Source of the DNA: Streptomyces sp. YS415
GTDB lineage: Bacteria; Actinomycetota; Actinomycetes; Streptomycetales; Streptomycetaceae
Reading direction: 5' to 3'
Length of the DNA: 64,000 nucleotides
Assembly: GCF_023544665.1 (NCBI RefSeq)
Contig: NZ_JAMJFL010000003.1
Coordinates: forward strand, 297,550 to 361,549
Made by a program: the position numbers and the translations under genes. Of this stretch, positions 42,605 to 53,919 are shown piece after piece. The notes below the pieces were generated by a model. That model was given only the letters and a program-made list of their open reading frames with translations. It searched no databases and had not been told where the DNA came from. Numbering within the stretch: position 1 is the first letter of the stretch; every line of letters starts with the position of its first letter.

Positions 42605-43413
42605 CCTACGGCGCCCGCACGACCGCCTTCGCCCGGCTCCACGACACCGGCGAACCCCTCCTCCTTCCCAACGCCTGGGACCACGCCGGCGCCCTGGCCC
42701 TGGCCGGCGAGGGCTTCCCGGCCGTCGGCACCAGCAGCCTCGCCGTTGCCGCGGCGGCGGGGCTGCCGGACGGCGCCTCGGTGACCCGGGACGAGACGCT
42801 GCGGCTCGCCCTCACCCTCGGGAGCGGGCCGTTCCTGCTCTCCGTCGACGCGGAGGACGGGTTCAGCCAGGACCCGGATGCCGTGGGCGAGTTCGCCCGG
42901 CAGCTGGCCGCCGTCGGTGCCGTCGGCGTCAACCTGGAGGACGGACTGGGACCCGTGGCGTCGCACGCCGCGAAGATCGCCGCCGTCAAGCGGGCCGTCC
43001 CGCATCTCTTCGTCAACGCGCGCACCGACACCTACTGGCTGGGCGAGGGGGACGAGCGGGAGACGCTGCGCCGACTCGACGCCTACCAGCAGGCGGGCGC
43101 CGACGGGGTGTTCGTCCCGGGCCTGACCGACCCCGCGCGGATCGGCGCCCTGGTCCGGCACCTCGACACCCCGCTCAACATCCTCTACTCGCCCACCGGA
43201 CCCGCTCTCTCGCACCTCGCCGACCTCGGCGTGCGCCGCGTCAGCCTCGGGTCCCTGCTGTACCGGCGGGCGCTGGGTGCGGCCCTGGACACGGTCGCCG
43301 ACATCCGGGCCGGGCGGACTCCCGGCGGCACCACGCCGACGTACGACGAGGTGCAGCAGGCGCGTCAGGCCCCGGGGTTCGGGTCGCGCGGCCAGTGCTC
43401 CAGCGCCACGTGA
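42601..43413 (+). CDS. Isocitrate lyase/PEP mutase superfamily protein
   Basis: A 270-aa (beta/alpha)8-barrel protein. Seen motifs: LLLPNAWDHAGALALAGEGFPAVGTSS, SVDAEDGFSQDP (Mg-binding DxE-type), GVNLEDGLG and NARTDTYWLG. The isocitrate-lyase KKCGH motif is absent, so it is of the oxaloacetate hydrolase/methylisocitrate or phosphonate mutase branch. The start ATG overlaps the DUF2264 stop as ATGA. The 3' end overlaps TetR by 49 nt tail-to-tail. The substrate is unknown. Confidence 0.85.
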   Translation: MTYGARTTAFARLHDTGEPLLLPNAWDHAGALALAGEGFPAVGTSSLAVAAAAGLPDGASVTRDETLRLALTLGSGPFLLSVDAEDGFSQDPDAVGEFARQLAAVGAVGVNLEDGLGPVASHAAKIAAVKRAVPHLFVNARTDTYWLGEGDERETLRRLDAYQQAGADGVFVPGLTDPARIGALVRHLDTPLNILYSPTGPALSHLADLGVRRVSLGSLLYRRALGAALDTVADIRAGRTPGGTTPTYDEVQQARQAPGFGSRGQCSSAT

Positions 43414-43949
43414 AGCGCCTCCACCGCCCGGTCCCAGGAGCGGCGGACGTCCCTGGGCGCGCCGAAGGCGCCCGCCGACTCCAGGGCGCAGTAGCCGTGG
43501 AAGGTGCTGCGCAGCAGGCGCACCGCGTCCGTCAGGTCGGGTTCCTCCAGACCGTAGGCGCGGAGCATGCCGTAGGTGATGTCGGCGGTGCGGCGCAGGG
43601 CGGGGGAGTCCGCCGACAGGGTCCGGTCCACCGGGAGCTGCGTCGCCGCGTAGCGGCCGGGGTGGTCCAGGGCGTAGGACCGGTAGGCGTCCGCGAAGGC
43701 GGCGAGGGCGTCCTTGCCCGCCCGGCCGGCGACCGCCAGGGCGATCCGGTCGATCATCTCGCCGCCCGCCAGCAGCGCGATCCGTGTCCTGAGGTCCTGG
43801 AGGCTCTTGACGTGCGAATACAGGCTGGCGTCCTTCACGCCGAAGTGGCGGGCCAGCGCCGAGAGCGACACCTTCTCCAGGCCGGCCTCGTCGGCCAGTT
43901 CGGCCGCCGCCGCCGTGAGCCGCTCGGCGGTCAGTCCCGCACGCGCCAT
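43365..43949 (-). CDS. TetR-family repressor (WHG-type C-terminus)
   Basis: A 194-aa regulator with HTH LSALARHFGVKDASLYSHVKS and a C-terminal WHG-like domain (GRYAATQLPVDRTL … STFHGYCALESAGAFGAP). ATG 43949 has GGAGG 8 nt upstream. Doubled CTAG-rich repeats directly upstream are the probable autoregulatory operator. The regulated gene could be the upstream EEP-type secreted enzyme or TetR itself. Confidence 0.92.
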   Translation of the reverse strand: MARAGLTAERLTAAAAELADEAGLEKVSLSALARHFGVKDASLYSHVKSLQDLRTRIALLAGGEMIDRIALAVAGRAGKDALAAFADAYRSYALDHPGRYAATQLPVDRTLSADSPALRRTADITYGMLRAYGLEEPDLTDAVRLLRSTFHGYCALESAGAFGAPRDVRRSWDRAVEALHVALEHWPRDPNPGA

Positions 43950-43965
43950 CACACCCACCTCCGGA

Positions 43966-44000
43966 CCTAGTACTCCTAGAGAGCAGCCTAGTCGTCCTAG
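43966..44000. promoter_or_regulatory. Doubled TetR operator, CCTAGTnnTCCTAG, period 21
   Basis: Two copies, 43966-43979 and 43987-44000, 21 bp (two helical turns) apart and 17 nt upstream of the TetR start. CTAG is rare in this genome, so four occurrences within 35 bp are notable. Likely bound by one or two TetR dimers. Confidence 0.65.
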
Positions 44001-44026
44001 GCAGCGGCTGTCCCCGGCTCGTCCGC

Positions 44027-45346
44027 TCAGTCGATCGGTGCGTACAGCACCCCCAGCTTGTCGATCTCCTGGCCCGACCGGCCCGTGAAGCCGACGATCT
44101 GCCATCCCGGGGGTGCGGTGAAGGTCCGCGCGTCGGATGTCGCCGTTCCGGCCGCCAGGCCCCGGCCCCGGTCCGTGGTGAAGGCGGCCGAGAAGATCCT
44201 GGTCCGGCCGTCCTTCTGACCCCGCGTCAGCCGCACCGAGGTGAGGTGCTCGCCGGAGCCCAGGGTCAGGGAGACCGCAGTGCCGCCCGTGCCGCCGTGG
44301 GCCAGGGCCGTACCGCCGTCGTGGGTGAGCGCCACGGCGTCCAGCCGGGAGCCGCCGCGCAGGGTGAGGGTGCGGGGAGAGACGGTTCCCGGCAGGTCGT
44401 CGGCGTCGGTGAACGCGGTGCCGTGCGGGCCGCCGAAGAAGTCGCTCGCCTTCAGGGACGGGCTGAGGGAGTAGGAGAAGCCGACGGTGTGCGGGAAGTG
44501 GTCGGAGAGGTGCTCGCCGTCCTCGCGGAGGAAGGACGCCCATGCGTTGTGGTAGCTGGTGGCGTTCAGGGACACCAGGCCGCTGCCCCGGTAGAGGATC
44601 TTGTCGACCACCTCGCAGTCGTCCGTCGGCGCCGCCGCGTCGCAGACCAGGGCGTCGCTGCCCGGCGCGGGCGCGCTGCCGCCCCTGACCAGGTCGACCC
44701 ACGGGTCCCGCAGGCCGTTCTCCGACAGCAGCGTGCGGATGTTGTCGCCCGCACGCGTGTAGCGCGTGTTGGTGTCGCCCATGACGATCACGGCGTTGCC
44801 CGCGGAGTTGGCCTGGACGAAGTCCGACAGCTGCTCGATGTTGGCGCGGCGGGCGGCGAGGGCGGCGTCGGTGACATCGGCGTTGGTGTGGACGTTGTAG
44901 AGGTCCACGAAGGCACCCTCGGCGAGCCGGACCCGGGCCAGCGTGAACCCCTTGGGGGTCAGGCAATCCGTGCCCGTGCAGTCGTTCCAGTCCACCCGCT
45001 CGAAGTCCTCGAAGGCGAAGTGGGACAGGGTGTTCAGGCCGTCGCCGAGGCCCGCTCCGCCGCTCGTCGCGGTGCGGTGGGGGTGGGTGTCGTGGGCGTA
45101 CAGGGAGGCGTGGTAGTTGAAGTCCTCCTGCACATGGACGATGTCGTACGGGCCGAGGCGCTGCCCGATGAGCGGGGTGTTCGTCTCCGGGTCGCTGTCG
45201 CCGAGGCCGAGGGGGAGCCCGGCGATGTTGTAGGTCAGCACGTCGAAGGAACCGGACGCGGCGGCCGTCGCGGGGGCCGCGCCGGTGGCGGTGAGGCCGG
45301 TCAGGGCCAGCGCGGCGGCCGCGAGGGTGCCGAGGACTCGTCTCAT
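44027..45346 (-). CDS. Secreted endonuclease/exonuclease/phosphatase-family hydrolase with jacalin-like lectin tail
   Basis: A 439-aa protein. The signal peptide is RRVLGTLAAAALALTGLTAT with A-rich cleavage at about residue 28. The EEP fold follows with FDVLTYNIAGLPL, HVQEDFNYH, YNVHTNADV, VIVMGDTNTRY and LSDHFPHTVGF. This order matches sphingomyelinase C/DNase I-like phosphodiesterases. The last ~130 residues (RTLTLRGGSRLDAVALTHDG … IVGFTGRSGQEIDKLGVLYAPI) resemble a jacalin-type lectin domain. It probably cleaves a phosphodiester in lipid or nucleic acid outside the cell. Confidence 0.87.
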   Translation of the reverse strand: MRRVLGTLAAAALALTGLTATGAAPATAAASGSFDVLTYNIAGLPLGLGDSDPETNTPLIGQRLGPYDIVHVQEDFNYHASLYAHDTHPHRTATSGGAGLGDGLNTLSHFAFEDFERVDWNDCTGTDCLTPKGFTLARVRLAEGAFVDLYNVHTNADVTDAALAARRANIEQLSDFVQANSAGNAVIVMGDTNTRYTRAGDNIRTLLSENGLRDPWVDLVRGGSAPAPGSDALVCDAAAPTDDCEVVDKILYRGSGLVSLNATSYHNAWASFLREDGEHLSDHFPHTVGFSYSLSPSLKASDFFGGPHGTAFTDADDLPGTVSPRTLTLRGGSRLDAVALTHDGGTALAHGGTGGTAVSLTLGSGEHLTSVRLTRGQKDGRTRIFSAAFTTDRGRGLAAGTATSDARTFTAPPGWQIVGFTGRSGQEIDKLGVLYAPID

Positions 45347-45589
45347 GGCGGGGGTCTCCGTCGGGTGGGGGAGCGGGAAGCTGAACGCGGCTCAGGTTCG
45401 GCGCCAACGGGCCTGACGTGCAAGGGCCGTTGGGAAAACTGTGCAAGGCGTGGCGATCCGCCGTGTGCGGGGCATGCGACGGCAACGCACTGCTTGTTCA
45501 ACGTTCATGTTTCGGCTCGATCCTCCACAGGCGGCGTGGTCACGCCGCGGAAGGCAGCCGCGGACAGCCGGCGGCAACCGGGAGGCGTC

Positions 45590-47284
45590 ATGGGACACGG
45601 GCATCACCACCACCATCACCACGGACACGACCACGACCACGCGGAGGTCACGGCGCTGCCCGCCGCCTTCGACGTCAACGTCCCCGACGAGGCGCTCACC
45701 CCCGAGCAGCAGTCGCGCCGCTCGCTGCTGCGCCGCGCCGGCCTGCTCGGCGCGGGCCTGGCCGCCGGCAGTGTCCTCGCCTCCCAGGCGACGCCCGCCG
45801 CGGCCGCCGCCCCCGCGGGGCGCCGCACGAACGGCTTCCTGTGGCTGGCCGGCGACCACCACATCCACACCCAGTACAGCAGCGACGGCAAGTACACCGT
45901 CGTCGACCAGGTCCGCCAGGGCGCCAAGCACGGCATGGACTGGCTCGTCATCACCGACCACGGCAGCGCCACGCACGCCAGGATCGGCGTGGAGAAGGTC
46001 AACCCGGACATCAGGGAAGCCCGGTCCGCCTACGAGGACACCCTCGTCTTCCAGGGCCTGGAGTGGAACATCCCGGCCGCCGAGCACGGCACGGTCTTCG
46101 TCCACCCGGGCAAGAACGAGGTCTCCGTCCTCAAGCAGTTCGAGACCGACTACGACGGCAGCGTCAAGGGCGCCTCCGACTCCACGCCCGCCAACGAGGC
46201 CCTCGCCATCGCGGGCCTGAACTTCCTCGCGGAGCAGGTGCAGCGGCGCAAGGTCAAGGACGCGCTGATGCTCGCCAACCACCCGGCGCGGCGCGGTGTC
46301 GACTCCCCGCACGAGATCCGCGGCTGGCGGGACGCGACCGGCGCGGACCGGCAGATCGCCGTCGGCTTCGAGGGCGCCCCCGGCCACCAGGCCGCCGGTC
46401 TGCCCGCGCCGCTCGGCATGGCCCGCGCCCGCGGCATCTACGACAACAACCCCGGCGCCAACTCCTTCGCCGGCTACCCGCCGGAGAGCTACCGCACCTG
46501 GGGCGGCTTCGACTGGATGACCGCGACCGTCGGCGGCCTGTGGGACAGCCTCCTCGCCGAGGGCAAGCCGTGGTGGATCACCGCCAACTCCGACTCCCAC
46601 CAGGTCTACGCCGACACCGCGGCGCGCGGCGGCGGCGACTTCACCGCCAACGGCCGCTACGACGACCCCGTCTACGCCGGAAAGATCGACCTCACCCAGG
46701 GCGACTACTGGCCCGGCCAGTACAGCCGTACCCACGTCGGCGCCGACGGCTTCTCCTACGCCGCCGTCATGGACGGCATCCGGGCCGGCCGGATCTGGGT
46801 CGACCACGGCCGGCTGATCAGCGGCCTCGACGTCCGGGTCTCCGGCGGCAGCCGCTGGGCCACGCTGGGCGGCGCGCTGCACGTGAAGAAGGGCACCCAG
46901 GTCACCCTGAGCGTGGACATCGCCCTGGCCGGCGGCCCCAACTGGGCGGGCTTCACCCCGAAGCTGGCGCGCGTCGACGTCATCCAGGGCGACATGACGG
47001 GCGCGGCGGCGGACCGGGACACCCTCACGGCGCCCACGGCCAAGGTCGTCAAGTCCTACGAGGTCGACAAGGCGTCCGGCACCGTGCGGCTGACGTACCA
47101 GCTCGGCCGGGTCGACCGGCCGCTGTACGTCCGGCTGCGCGGCACCGACGGCAACCGGTCCGCCGTCGGCGCGATGGGCGCCGCGGTCGACCCGGCGGGC
47201 CCGGCCATCGACGTCGTCGGCGACGCCGACCCGTGGGTGGACCTGTGGTTCTACTCCAACCCGGTGTGGATCCTGCCGTCGTGA
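45590..47284 (+). CDS. Tat-exported PHP-domain phosphoesterase with natural poly-His N-terminus
   Basis: A 564-aa protein. The first 17 residues read MGHGHHHHHHHGHDHDH, a native His/Asp-rich metal-binding stretch. A Tat motif then follows (SRRSLLRRAGLLGAGLAAGS) with a likely cleavage after the A-rich segment near residue 55. The PHP metal sites are visible: DHHIHTQYSSDG, VITDHGS, NHPARRG and NSDSHQVY. ATG 45590 has GGAGG 4 nt upstream. It would hydrolyse an external phosphate ester with a trinuclear metal centre. Since the His stretch precedes the cleavage site it should stay with the signal peptide, perhaps loading metal before export. Confidence 0.87.
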   Translation: MGHGHHHHHHHGHDHDHAEVTALPAAFDVNVPDEALTPEQQSRRSLLRRAGLLGAGLAAGSVLASQATPAAAAAPAGRRTNGFLWLAGDHHIHTQYSSDGKYTVVDQVRQGAKHGMDWLVITDHGSATHARIGVEKVNPDIREARSAYEDTLVFQGLEWNIPAAEHGTVFVHPGKNEVSVLKQFETDYDGSVKGASDSTPANEALAIAGLNFLAEQVQRRKVKDALMLANHPARRGVDSPHEIRGWRDATGADRQIAVGFEGAPGHQAAGLPAPLGMARARGIYDNNPGANSFAGYPPESYRTWGGFDWMTATVGGLWDSLLAEGKPWWITANSDSHQVYADTAARGGGDFTANGRYDDPVYAGKIDLTQGDYWPGQYSRTHVGADGFSYAAVMDGIRAGRIWVDHGRLISGLDVRVSGGSRWATLGGALHVKKGTQVTLSVDIALAGGPNWAGFTPKLARVDVIQGDMTGAAADRDTLTAPTAKVVKSYEVDKASGTVRLTYQLGRVDRPLYVRLRGTDGNRSAVGAMGAAVDPAGPAIDVVGDADPWVDLWFYSNPVWILPS

Positions 47285-47796
47285 CCCCGGGGTACGCCGT
47301 CACCGTCGACCCGGGGCTGCGGGACCTGCGCGCGGCCGATCATCTGCTCCTGCGGCTGGCGGCCGAACTAGCCCTCGCCGAGGGCGCGTTCGGCTGCACG
47401 CACCTGGTGCGCGACGACCGGCCCCGCGTCGCCCTGTCCTTCACCCTGCCGACCGAGCCCCTCCTGCGCACCGCCCTGGAGGCGCTCACCGGCCAGGGGT
47501 ACGAGGTGACGCCCGGACTGCCGGACACGGCGGGCCGGGCCGTGGCGTACCCCGGCTCCGCGGCGCTCACCGGCACGCTGACGGTCGCGGAGCTGCTCGG
47601 CCGCTCCGCGATCGACACGGTGACGGTCCTGGGCAGCGCGGGGCCCCCGCCGCCGGAGACCCGCCTCGTCACCCGGGACCACGTCCGCCCGCACTGGCAG
47701 GCGGGCACCCTGGTCCTCGCCACGATGCCCGCGGCGGGCGGGGTCCTGGTCCCCTTCGAGGTACCGGATCCGACGCCGTGCTGCGCGGACCACTGA
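47281..47796 (+). CDS. Hypothetical protein, 171 aa, coupled to the PHP gene
   Basis: GTG 47281 overlaps the PHP stop as GTGA. The product is soluble, with no recognised domain and a C-terminal CCADH. Codon usage is typical. The C-terminal Cys-Cys and the PHP neighbour with its poly-His stretch hint at a metal-related role, but that is inference. Unknown function. Confidence 0.7.
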   Translation: MTPGYAVTVDPGLRDLRAADHLLLRLAAELALAEGAFGCTHLVRDDRPRVALSFTLPTEPLLRTALEALTGQGYEVTPGLPDTAGRAVAYPGSAALTGTLTVAELLGRSAIDTVTVLGSAGPPPPETRLVTRDHVRPHWQAGTLVLATMPAAGGVLVPFEVPDPTPCCADH

Positions 47797-47817
47797 CCAG
47801 GACCCCGCCCGGAGGGC

Positions 47818-50688
<2,871 letters not shown>

Positions 50689-51531
50689 TCAGCCCTTGAT
50701 GCCGGTCTGCGCGATCCCCTGCACCAGCCAGCGCTGGAGGAACAGGAACACGAACACCAGGGGCAGGATGGAAATGGCGGTGGCCATGAAGATCAGATGG
50801 AAGTTGACGGTCTGGTTGGTCATGTACGAGGAGAGCGCCACCTGCACCGTCCAGGCGCTGGGGTCCTGGCCGATGACCAGCGGCCACAGGAAGGAGTTCC
50901 AGCCGCTGATGAAGGTGATCGTGGCCATGGCGGCGAAGAAGTTCAGCGAGTTCGGCACCACGACACGCCAGTACGCGCCCCAGTAGCCGAGCCCGTCCAC
51001 GCGCGCCGCCTCCTCCAGTTCCTTCGGGAACCCCAGGAAGTACTGCCGGAACAGGAAGCAGGTGAAACCGCTGAACAGACCGGGGACTATCAGGCCCCGG
51101 TAGGTGTCCACCCAGCCCAGCGAGGAGACCAGCACGAAGCTGGGCACGAAGGTCACCGCGGTCGGCACCATCAGGGTCACCAGCACGGCGTAGAAGACCT
51201 TGTCGGCGTGCCGGTAGGGGATGCGGGCCAGGCCGTAGCCGGCGAGCGAGCACACCAGCAGGGTGCCGAGCGTGTGCAGGACGCCGACGATCGCCGAGTT
51301 CCCCAGGGCGCGGGCGAAGTCGACGGTCGGGTCGTCGAAGGGCTCGGTGAGGTTGCCCCACTGGATGTCGGTGGGGAAGAACTTCCAGTCCTCGCCGGTG
51401 ATCTCCGGGTCGGTCATCAGGGCGTTGCGGACGATCAGATAGAAGGGGACGAGGAAGAGGAAGGCGGCGATGCCGGTGGCGGCGTACAGGCCCGCCGAGC
51501 CGAGGACCCCGCCGCGCCTGACCTTGCTCAC
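50689..51531 (-). CDS. Sugar ABC transporter permease, MalG-type
   Basis: A 280-aa permease with six hydrophobic segments and an EAA loop (PKELEEAARVDGLGYWGAYW). Start GTG 51531 overlaps the upstream permease stop. It pairs with the upstream permease and binding protein. No ATPase gene is nearby, so it probably uses the shared MsiK-type ATPase of Streptomyces. Confidence 0.93.
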   Translation of the reverse strand: MSKVRRGGVLGSAGLYAATGIAAFLFLVPFYLIVRNALMTDPEITGEDWKFFPTDIQWGNLTEPFDDPTVDFARALGNSAIVGVLHTLGTLLVCSLAGYGLARIPYRHADKVFYAVLVTLMVPTAVTFVPSFVLVSSLGWVDTYRGLIVPGLFSGFTCFLFRQYFLGFPKELEEAARVDGLGYWGAYWRVVVPNSLNFFAAMATITFISGWNSFLWPLVIGQDPSAWTVQVALSSYMTNQTVNFHLIFMATAISILPLVFVFLFLQRWLVQGIAQTGIKG

Positions 51532-52493
51532 GTGGACTCCTCCCGCCTGCCGAAGCCCAGGAACCGGCCCTGGAGCAGGGTGACGACGCAGATCAGCAGG
51601 GTCAGGATCATCGCGCCCGCGCTGCCGGCGCCGTAGTCCTGGTTCTCGCCCAGGGCGATGTAGTACAGCTCGACCAGGGGCGGGCGGCCCCAGGTGGAGT
51701 TGGCGAGCAGGTTGAAGAACTCGTCGAAGGCCTGGTACGCCTGCACCAGCAGCAGCAGGATCACCGCCGTGGAGGTGGCCCTGAGCTGGGGCAGCGTGAT
51801 GTACCGGAAGGTCTGCCAGCCCCGCTTGGCGCCGTCGATGGCGGCGGCCTCGTACAGCTCCTGCGGGATGTTCTGCAGGGCCGCCAGGAACAGGATCATG
51901 AAGAACCCGGCCTGGAGCCAGAGCCGTACGGTGAGGATGACCAGCCAGTACCAGGGCGGGTCGGGGCTGGCCAGCCAGGCGATGTCGTCGACGCCGAACC
52001 AGCCGAGCACGGTGTTCATGAGGCCGAACCGGACCCCGCTGAAGATCGACATCTTCCAGATCAGTGAGGCGGCGACATAGCTGACCGCCGTCGGCAGGAA
52101 GAACACCGACCGGAAGAACGCCCGCATGAACCTCAGCCGGTTCACCATCAGCGCGAGGCCGAGCGAGAACGCCCAGGTGGTGGGCACGACGAACGCGGCG
52201 AACACGGTGAAGGTGACGAGCGAGCCGGTGAAGTCCTCGTTCGCCAGCATGTAGCGGTAGTTCTCGAAGCCGATGAACTCGCTCGGGGTGACGGTGAAGC
52301 GGGCGTCGAAGAAGGAGAGCCAGAGGCTCCAGCCGATCGGGACGTAGACGAAGAGCCCGAGGCCGATCAGGAACGGGCCGGTGAAGAGCCAGAAGGCGGC
52401 GGTGGGGTTGCCCCGCAGCCGTCGCCGCGGCCGGGCCCCGGGGGCCTTCGCCGGGGCGGGGCGCGCGGGGTCGCTCCGGATGATGGTCGCCAT
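51528..52493 (-). CDS. Sugar ABC transporter permease, MalF-type
   Basis: A 321-aa permease with a basic N-terminus and six hydrophobic segments; EAA loop AALQNIPQELYEAAAIDGAK. It forms the heteromeric channel with the downstream permease. The start ATG 52493 lies 22 nt after the binding-protein stop, with overlapping ends downstream, so the operon order is binding protein, permease, permease, lacZ. Confidence 0.93.
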   Translation of the reverse strand: MATIIRSDPARPAPAKAPGARPRRRLRGNPTAAFWLFTGPFLIGLGLFVYVPIGWSLWLSFFDARFTVTPSEFIGFENYRYMLANEDFTGSLVTFTVFAAFVVPTTWAFSLGLALMVNRLRFMRAFFRSVFFLPTAVSYVAASLIWKMSIFSGVRFGLMNTVLGWFGVDDIAWLASPDPPWYWLVILTVRLWLQAGFFMILFLAALQNIPQELYEAAAIDGAKRGWQTFRYITLPQLRATSTAVILLLLVQAYQAFDEFFNLLANSTWGRPPLVELYYIALGENQDYGAGSAGAMILTLLICVVTLLQGRFLGFGRREEST

Positions 52494-52515
52494 GTCGCGG
52501 ATACCTGACCGGCGG

Positions 52516-53781
52516 CTATCCGAAGAGCTTCTTCAGCTCGCGGTCGACCTTGCCGTCCGCCTTGTCCAGAGCACCCTCGGGGTCCCCGTCCTGCCGTACG
52601 CAGTCGGCGAGGACGTCCTCGACGGCGTCGAGCATGGCCTGGGTGAAGCCGATGTTGTCGAAGTGCCCGTACTCGGTGAAGAGTTCGACGCCCTCGGCGG
52701 GCAGGCCCGACTTGAGCTTGTCGGCGGACTCGGCGAGCGAGGTGCGCGGCGGGATGTGGAAGCCGTAGGAGAGCGCCCAGTCCTCCTGGTACTCCTTCTG
52801 GTCGATCCACAGCCACTTCACGTACTCCTTGGCCGCTTCGACGTTCTTGCTCTTGGCGTTGACGAACATCGACCAGCCGCCGTTGTAGACCGACGGCTTG
52901 CCCGCGTCCCCGACCTTCGGGAAGGGGAAGATGCCGAGGTCGTCGCCGAGCGCCTGCTGCATCTGCGGCATGGCCCACATACCGCACCACTGGATGGCGG
53001 TCAGGCCCTGGTTGAGCGGGGAGGGGTCCCAGAAGTCGGTCGGGGCGCCGAGCAGGAGATCGCCGCTCTTGAACAGCCCCCGCAGCTGGACGAGGCCCTC
53101 CTTGACCGCGTCGGTGTGGTAGGCGATCTCGTTGGTCTCGTCGAGGGTGTCGGCGCCGGCCGCCCAGATCAACGGCCGCATGATGGGGTCGAGTTCGTTG
53201 CCGAGGAAGAGGCCCTTGACCTTGTCCGTGGTCAGCTTCGCGGCGGCCTCGATCAGCTCCTCCAGCGTTCCCGGCACCCCGACGCCCGCCTTCTCCAGCA
53301 GCGACTTGCGGTAGAAGAAGAACTGCGGGTCGTCGATCATCCGGACGCCGTATATCTTCCCGTCGACCGTGTGCGAGGCGATGTCGGCCGGGTTGAAGTC
53401 GTCCTTGACCGGGTCGACGATGTCGGTCAGGTCGGCCACCTGGCCGCTCCTGATCAGCTGGATCTGCGGGTGGAACTCGAACAGGTCCGGGGCCTTGTCG
53501 GTGAGCAGCGCGGAGAACAGCTTGCTCTCGAAGTTGTCGCCGGTGATCCACTGTGTGGTGACGTCGGCCTCCCGGTACGCCTTGGCGTAGCGCTTGATGG
53601 CCTGTTCGGTGCCGGCCTCGCCGTACGCGTGGAAGTACTGCACCAGGTTCGTGCCCGAACCCGAGCCGCCGCCACGGCCGTTGTTGCCGCCGCACGCCGC
53701 GAGGCCGCCGCCGGCGGCCAGGCCCATGGCCGCGCGCAGAACGGTGCGGCGGTCCCAGTTGCTGTTCCTCGTTGCCGACAT
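52516..53781 (-). CDS. Sugar ABC transporter binding lipoprotein
   Basis: A 421-aa extracellular solute-binding protein of family 1. N-terminus RRTVLRAAMGLAAGGGLAAC has both a twin-arginine-like pair and a lipobox with Cys at about residue 31. The mature domain contains FHAYGEAGTEQAIKRYAKAY and GGWSMFVNAKSKNVEAAKEY. It likely binds beta-galactosides or arabinogalacto-oligosaccharides, given lacZ. ATG 53781 has AGGACGTCAGG upstream. A ROK-type site is candidate at 53845-53858. Confidence 0.92.
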   Translation of the reverse strand: MSATRNSNWDRRTVLRAAMGLAAGGGLAACGGNNGRGGGSGSGTNLVQYFHAYGEAGTEQAIKRYAKAYREADVTTQWITGDNFESKLFSALLTDKAPDLFEFHPQIQLIRSGQVADLTDIVDPVKDDFNPADIASHTVDGKIYGVRMIDDPQFFFYRKSLLEKAGVGVPGTLEELIEAAAKLTTDKVKGLFLGNELDPIMRPLIWAAGADTLDETNEIAYHTDAVKEGLVQLRGLFKSGDLLLGAPTDFWDPSPLNQGLTAIQWCGMWAMPQMQQALGDDLGIFPFPKVGDAGKPSVYNGGWSMFVNAKSKNVEAAKEYVKWLWIDQKEYQEDWALSYGFHIPPRTSLAESADKLKSGLPAEGVELFTEYGHFDNIGFTQAMLDAVEDVLADCVRQDGDPEGALDKADGKVDRELKKLFG

Positions 53782-53830
53782 CCTGACGTCCTTGTCTCTA
53801 GACGGCTGCGCTTGCGGAGCGGGACGTTAA

Positions 53831-53858
53831 CCTTCGGCCAATCCTTCGGCAAGGGGTT
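53831..53858. promoter_or_regulatory. CCTTCGGC repeats and TTCGGCAAGGGGTT motif upstream of the sugar ABC operon
   Basis: CCTTCGGC occurs at 53831-53838 and 53843-53850; TTCGGCAAGGGGTT (53845-53858) recurs with one mismatch at 55231-55244, upstream of the ROK gene. It is a candidate ROK operator located 50-77 nt before the binding-protein start. Confidence 0.45.
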
Positions 53859-53919
53859 GGACGAAGTCGGTGCGAAGAGTTGCGCGGCGTTCGGGATGCC
53901 GCACAACTGCGGTGCGAGG

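Noticed and set aside
45496..45507. GTTCA-AC-GTTCA repeat upstream of the PHP phosphoesterase as a PHO box
   Set aside because: Period is 7 bp, whereas PhoP direct repeat units are 11 bp apart. Not enough to claim phosphate control.
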